A stretch of DNA of 64,000 nucleotides, taken from contig NZ_JACOQL010000001.1 of the NCBI RefSeq assembly GCF_014490725.1, positions 248,001 through 312,000 of the forward strand, in the 5' to 3' direction. This document shows positions 60,535 to 64,000 of this stretch, piece after piece. The notes under the pieces were generated by a model. That model had not been told where the DNA came from and made no database searches. It saw only the letters and a program-made list of their open reading frames with translations. Position numbers and translations under genes: made by a program. Origin of the DNA: Paracoccus amoyensis. Its GTDB lineage: Bacteria; Pseudomonadota; Alphaproteobacteria; Rhodobacterales; Rhodobacteraceae. Within the stretch, counting starts at the first letter, position 1; every line of letters starts with the position of its first letter.

Positions 60535-62247
60535 ATGATGACCAATCCGAACCACTCGCCTATCCCCGAACTTTACGTATCGCCCGAAACTGCCGCCGCG
60601 CTGAAAGACGAAGCTGGCAACATGCCAAGCTGGGATCTTAGCCCGCGTCAGGTCTGCGACCTTGAGCTGTTGATGAATGGCGGTTTCAGGCCGCTGAAAG
60701 GCTTTCTGACCGAAGCTGACTACAACGGCGTCGTGAACGAGATGCGTCTGGGCGATGGTTCGCTGTGGCCAATGCCGATCACGCTGGACGTGTCCGAGAA
60801 ATTCGCCGAAGGGCTGGAGCCGGGCACCGATATCGCCCTGCGCGATCAGGAAGGCGTCATTCTGGCCGTCATGTCGGTCACCGATAAATGGGTGCCGAAC
60901 AAGTCGCTGGAGGCTGAAAAGGTCTTTGGTGCCGATGATCTGGCCCATCCGGCCGTGAATTATCTGCACAACGTCGCTGGTCCGGTCTATCTGGGCGGCC
61001 CGGTCAAGGGCCTGCAGGAACCGACGCATTACGATTTCCGTTCGCGCCGGAACACGCCGAACGAACTGCGCGCGATGTTCAAGAAACTGAACTGGCAGCG
61101 CGTCGTGGTCTTCCAGACCCGCAACCCGCTGCACCGGGCGCATCAGGAACTGACCTTCCGTGCTGCGAAAGAAGCACAGGCCAACCTGATGATCCACCCG
61201 GTTGTCGGCATGACCAAGCCGGGCGATGTGGACCATTTCACCCGCGTGCGTTGCTATGAAGCCGTTCTGGACAAATATCCGCAGGCAACCACCACGCTGT
61301 CGCTGTTGAACCTTGCCATGCGCATGGCTGGCCCGCGTGAAGCCGTGTGGCATGGCCTGATCCGCAAGAACCACGGCGCGACCCACTTCATCGTTGGTCG
61401 TGACCACGCCGGCCCCGGCAAGAACAGTCAGGGCGTCGACTTCTATGGCCCCTATGATGCGCAGGAACTGTTCCGCAAGCATCAGGGCGAAATGGGCATC
61501 GAAATGGTCGACTTCAAACACATGGTCTATGTGCAGGAACGCGCCCAATACGAACCCGCCGATGAGATCGAAGAGGGCGTCACCGTCCTGAACATCAGCG
61601 GCACCGAATTGCGTCGCCGTCTGCGCGAAGGTCTGGAAATTCCGGAATGGTTCAGCTTCCCCGAGGTGGTGCGCGAATTGCGCCGCAACTCGCCCCCGCG
61701 TGCGCAGCAGGGCTTCACGGTCTTCTTCACCGGGCTGTCAGGCTCGGGTAAATCGACCGTCGCCAACGCATTGATGGTCAAGCTGATGGAGATGGGCGGC
61801 CGTCCCGTGACGCTGCTGGATGGTGACGTTGTCCGCAAGCATCTGTCGAGCGAGCTGGGCTTTTCGAAGGAACATCGAGACATCAACATCAAGCGCATCG
61901 GCTATGTCGCGTCGGAAATCACCAAGAACGGCGGTATCGCGATCTGTGCGCCCATCGCGCCCTATACCGCGACCCGTCGCGCCGTCCGCGAAATGGCCGA
62001 GCAATACGGCGCCTTCGTCGAAGTCCACGTCTCGACCAGCCTAGAAGAATGCGAGCGCCGCGACCGCAAGGGGCTGTATAAACTGGCCCGCGAAGGCAAG
62101 ATCAAAGAGTTCACGGGCATTTCCGACCCCTATGAAGAACCCGCAAAGCCCGAACTGCGCGTCGATACCCAGGATATCGACGTTGACAGCGCCGCGCATC
62201 AGGTTCTGTTGACGCTGGAAAGCATGGGCCTGATCGGCCTGCGCTGA
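60535..62247 (+). CDS. cysNC-like (sat-cysC): Bifunctional sulfate adenylyltransferase/adenylylsulfate kinase
   Basis: Activates sulfate to APS and then PAPS for assimilation. 570 aa. N-terminal single-chain ATP sulfurylase (about 1-385): QTRNPLHRAHQELTF with the HxxH site and GRDHAGPGKNSQG. C-terminal APS kinase (about 395-570): Walker [10 protein letters not shown] at about 399, LLDGDVVRKHLSSELGFSKE and IAICAPIAPYTATRRAVRE. The sulfurylase is the ATP-type Sat, not the GTP-driven CysDN. ATG 60535 or the adjoining 60538 may be the start. Followed by a strong terminator. Confidence 0.95.
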   Translation: MMTNPNHSPIPELYVSPETAAALKDEAGNMPSWDLSPRQVCDLELLMNGGFRPLKGFLTEADYNGVVNEMRLGDGSLWPMPITLDVSEKFAEGLEPGTDIALRDQEGVILAVMSVTDKWVPNKSLEAEKVFGADDLAHPAVNYLHNVAGPVYLGGPVKGLQEPTHYDFRSRRNTPNELRAMFKKLNWQRVVVFQTRNPLHRAHQELTFRAAKEAQANLMIHPVVGMTKPGDVDHFTRVRCYEAVLDKYPQATTTLSLLNLAMRMAGPREAVWHGLIRKNHGATHFIVGRDHAGPGKNSQGVDFYGPYDAQELFRKHQGEMGIEMVDFKHMVYVQERAQYEPADEIEEGVTVLNISGTELRRRLREGLEIPEWFSFPEVVRELRRNSPPRAQQGFTVFFTGLSGSGKSTVANALMVKLMEMGGRPVTLLDGDVVRKHLSSELGFSKEHRDINIKRIGYVASEITKNGGIAICAPIAPYTATRRAVREMAEQYGAFVEVHVSTSLEECERRDRKGLYKLAREGKIKEFTGISDPYEEPAKPELRVDTQDIDVDSAAHQVLLTLESMGLIGLR

Positions 62248-62267
62248 TTGCCCAGCCGGTGAATTGC

Positions 62268-62304
62268 ACAGCCCCGCCCGTAACAAGGCGGGGCTGTTTG
62301 CTTT
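62268..62304 (+). terminator. Rho-independent terminator after sat-cysC
   Basis: An 11-base perfect stem ACAGCCCCGCC / GGCGGGGCTGT, loop of eight bases, then TTTGCTTT. Twenty bases after the stop codon. Confidence 0.88.
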
Positions 62305-62571
62305 CATGGGGTCGCCGCGACACCTGCCCACGCATTCAGAAAGCCGTTCGATGGCGAAAATTCAGCCCGCTACAGGTTTCACCCCTTGGGTGGCGGCGGT
62401 GGTTTTGCTGCGGGGCAATTTCATGAACCTGATCATGGACGGCAAGGGCTGGATGATCATCCCGCAGGGATGCAGTTCGCGCTGCGCTATCCACCGGGCA
62501 TTGTTGCGACGATTGCCATGATTCCGGCGATCCGCAGCGGCAACCACCACGCGCCGTCTGATCCGCAAAGC
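62305..62571. other. Stretch between two terminators, no convincing gene
   Basis: About 270 bases enclosed by two strong hairpins. A 56-codon frame from ATG 62351 (starts MAKIQPATGFTPW, ends at 62521) and an overlapping frame in another phase (to 62610) exist; both have coding-like stretches, but neither has a Shine-Dalgarno sequence or a recognised product. It could be a decayed small gene. Confidence 0.4.
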
Positions 62572-62608
62572 AAAACCCCCGCCACGCGGTTGCGGGCGGG
62601 GGTTTTTT
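62572..62608. terminator. Bidirectional terminator downstream of the hsp20 operon
   Basis: AAAA then CCCCCGCC / GGCGGGGG then TTTTTT, with an 11-base loop. On the minus strand it ends the hsp20-DUF1150 transcript 20 bases after its last stop codon; on the plus strand it has an even better T-run. Confidence 0.88.
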
Positions 62609-62627
62609 GACGGTCGAAGGGATGGGT

Positions 62628-62858
62628 TCAGTGAACGCTGACCGGTGTCAGTTCATTCTGACGGGCCAACATGAAGGCCAGCGAACGTTCGCGAACCAAG
62701 GCCAGACGTTCGCCATCACCGTCATACATCGCATAAAGCGTGTCGATGCCGGGCACTTGTTCGCGGATTTCATGTGGCAAGGTCTTCGTGGCGACCGGGC
62801 GGATGTAAACGGTGTTTGTCACGGCACCGGTGTCGCCGAAATCGAATTTGGTATCCAT
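62628..62858 (-). CDS. DUF1150 family protein
   Basis: A 76-residue soluble protein with the family pattern VYIRPVATKTLPHEIREQVPGIDTLYAMYDGDGERLALVRER, here cited by VYIRPV and LYAMYDGDG. Function unknown. It follows hsp20 by 13 bases and starts after GGGG, so it is probably a heat-shock co-gene. Confidence 0.85.
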   Translation of the reverse strand: MDTKFDFGDTGAVTNTVYIRPVATKTLPHEIREQVPGIDTLYAMYDGDGERLALVRERSLAFMLARQNELTPVSVH

Positions 62859-62871
62859 GATGATCCCCTTT

Positions 62872-63282
62872 TTATTTACGGCTGATCGGAATGGTTTGAA
62901 CGACTTGCTGGGGCGCGGTTCGGCGCAGGTCGATATGAAGCAGACCGTTTTCCATGTTGGCCGAAACCACTTCGACCCCGTCTGCCAGAACAAAGCTGCG
63001 CTGGAATGCGCGGCCCGCAATGCCACGGTGCAGAAAAACACGCTCTTCGTCAGGTTCAGTGATGCGGCCACGAACCACCAGTTGCCGGTCCTCGATCGTG
63101 ACCGTCAGATCATCTTCGGAAAACCCGGCCACGGCCAATGTGATCCTGAAGCCATCCGGTGCCACATGCTCGATGTTATAGGGGGGATACCCCTCAGCGC
63201 CCTTGGCAGCACGCTCGGCCAGCCGTTCAAGCTGATCGAAACCCAGCAGATAGGGATGTGCCCCCAACGAAATCTTGCTCAT
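62872..63282 (-). CDS. Small heat shock protein, Hsp20/alpha-crystallin
   Basis: A 136-aa IbpA-type holdase chaperone. The alpha-crystallin domain (about 33-125) contains YNIEHVAPDGFRITLAVAGFSEDDL, marked by YNIE and AVAGF, then VVRGRI, and the closing strand ENGLLHIDLRR (the GLL motif). ATG 63282 follows AAAGGG. A possible RpoH promoter lies 66-98 bases upstream. Confidence 0.93.
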   Translation of the reverse strand: MSKISLGAHPYLLGFDQLERLAERAAKGAEGYPPYNIEHVAPDGFRITLAVAGFSEDDLTVTIEDRQLVVRGRITEPDEERVFLHRGIAGRAFQRSFVLADGVEVVSANMENGLLHIDLRRTAPQQVVQTIPISRK

Positions 63283-63347
63283 ATTCAGCCCTTTGTCTTC
63301 TAAGCGACTGTCGTCCGCAGGCCCCATCTGGCGACCCGCTTGTATCG

Positions 63348-63380
63348 AATATGTGTGCCGCTGGCCCGGGAAACAAGCCC
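63348..63380 (-). promoter_or_regulatory. Candidate heat-shock (RpoH) promoter of hsp20
   Basis: On the minus strand: GGGCTTG, about 18 bases, then CACATATT. It resembles the alphaproteobacterial RpoH pattern (CTTG, then a C-rich -10 with TAT). The -10 part is imperfect. Located 66-98 bases before the hsp20 start codon. Confidence 0.3.
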
Positions 63381-63526
63381 ATAAGGTTTTCGTGATCACA
63401 ATCGGCGATCATTCGGGATGTGTTGGCAAGGAAAACCGCTTTGTTCGCACGATTCTGTTAACAGCGGGTCCAAGACTGGGTATAAACAGTTCAAATAACA
63501 TCAACCTGTCCAGCAAAGCGTGCCAG

Positions 63527-63745
63527 ATGAATATGCAAAACACCATGTCGCACGAGGAAATCGTCCGTTCGAAACTGACGGCGTTGCGTTGCGAGCATCG
63601 TGATCTGGACGAGGCGATTGCAGCATTGTCCGCCCAGCAATTGACCTCATCGGTCGCATTGCAACGGCTGAAGAAGCAAAAATTGTCATTGAAGGACAAA
63701 ATTGCCCGTCTGGAAGATGAACTGACCCCCGATATCATCGCATAA
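63527..63745 (+). CDS. DUF465 (YdcH) family small coiled-coil protein
   Basis: A 72-residue helical protein with the family hallmark [15 protein letters not shown] and [19 protein letters not shown], forming an antiparallel helical hairpin. Function unknown; often near heat-shock or purE genes. ATGs at 63527, 63533 and 63545 are all possible; none has a clear Shine-Dalgarno sequence. Confidence 0.82.
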   Translation: MNMQNTMSHEEIVRSKLTALRCEHRDLDEAIAALSAQQLTSSVALQRLKKQKLSLKDKIARLEDELTPDIIA

Positions 63746-63804
63746 GATTGCGAAGCGCGGCCCCGCGCGGTATGCCTGCGCAGCATTTATTTAGAGGGCG
63801 GCGA

Positions 63805-64000
63805 ATGGATAAACCGGTCGGAATCATCATGGGCAGCCAGTCTGACTGGCCGACGATGCGCGAAGCGGCTGCCATTCTGGATGAGCTCGGAATCGGTTAT
63901 GAAACCAAAATCGTCAGTGCCCATCGCACCCCTGATCGTTTGTGGGACTATGGCAAGACTGCTGCGGCGCGTGGACTGAAGGTCATTATCGCCGGGGCAG
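63805..64000 (+). CDS. purE: N5-carboxyaminoimidazole ribonucleotide mutase, 5' part
   Basis: Purine synthesis enzyme converting N5-CAIR to CAIR. The first 65 codons are in the window, with the phosphate-binding [12 protein letters not shown] and the catalytic region [14 protein letters not shown] (histidine of SAHRTP). GAGGG precedes ATG 63805. The frame runs off the window edge. Confidence 0.95.
   Translation, partial: MDKPVGIIMGSQSDWPTMREAAAILDELGIGYETKIVSAHRTPDRLWDYGKTAAARGLKVIIAGA

Overview
The window looks like a chromosomal segment of an alphaproteobacterium of the Rhodobacteraceae/Paracoccus group. Evidence: a nuo operon carrying the small extra genes typical of that group (DUF5333 and DUF5337 types), the thiD-thiO-thiS-thiG-thiE-thiF order under a TPP riboswitch, an alphaproteobacterial LexA box (GAAC-N7-GAAC), the fused sat-cysC gene, high G+C coding sequence and tightly overlapping genes. 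I see no insertion sequence, prophage, CRISPR array or plasmid function. The one stretch that looks foreign by base composition is about 55.9-57.1 kb.

Layout. 0-9.8 kb: the 5' end of a tRNA-Gly, two small membrane proteins, a DUF4260 protein, uvrA (SOS box upstream), pyruvate carboxylase and a PhoD-like phosphatase. 9.8-14.3 kb: thiamin operon on the minus strand behind a promoter and TPP riboswitch. 14.3-17.5 kb: a retropepsin-like protease, tatABC and a DUF815 ATPase. 17.7-21.6 kb: an atypical receiver protein, a stand-alone FliM/FliN-type protein, infA-maf-RNase E/G-yacG and tRNA-Phe. 21.6-24.7 kb: an MHS-type transporter and a MATE exporter. 24.8-25.1 kb: a possible undescribed small transcription unit. 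25.3-43.9 kb: the complete nuoA-N operon with about nine extra reading frames, running on into birA, coaX and rnj (to 47.1 kb), where rnj is split by a frameshift. 47.1-53.1 kb: trmB, an amidase, an unknown membrane protein, rpoH, rluD, a DUF6476-like protein and ubiK. 53.2-57.6 kb: lgt, midA, pgeF, an AT-rich acyltransferase gene and an Lrp regulator. 57.7-64 kb: trxB, a conserved protein, a LysR regulator facing an orphan small gene, sat-cysC, hsp20-DUF1150, a DUF465 protein and the start of purE.

How the genes work together. The centre is respiratory complex I. All 14 core subunits are present in standard order. Between them sit two lipoproteins, several one- or two-helix membrane proteins, a carboxymuconolactone-decarboxylase-fold protein, a free-standing copy of the unusual C-terminal tail of NuoE, and two mini-ORFs linked to their neighbours by overlapping start and stop codons. 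A MidA (NDUFAF7-type) methyltransferase, a complex I assembly factor in eukaryotes, lies about 10 kb downstream. This accessory set is the best candidate for poorly described biology here. The remaining genes are mostly housekeeping: thiamin synthesis, Tat export, translation and RNA decay, heat shock, sulfate activation and redox control.

Starts were chosen from conserved N-termini, visible Shine-Dalgarno sequences and stop/start overlaps. Promoters and operators are read by eye and are the weakest calls. Family names come from recognising protein motifs, not from a search.
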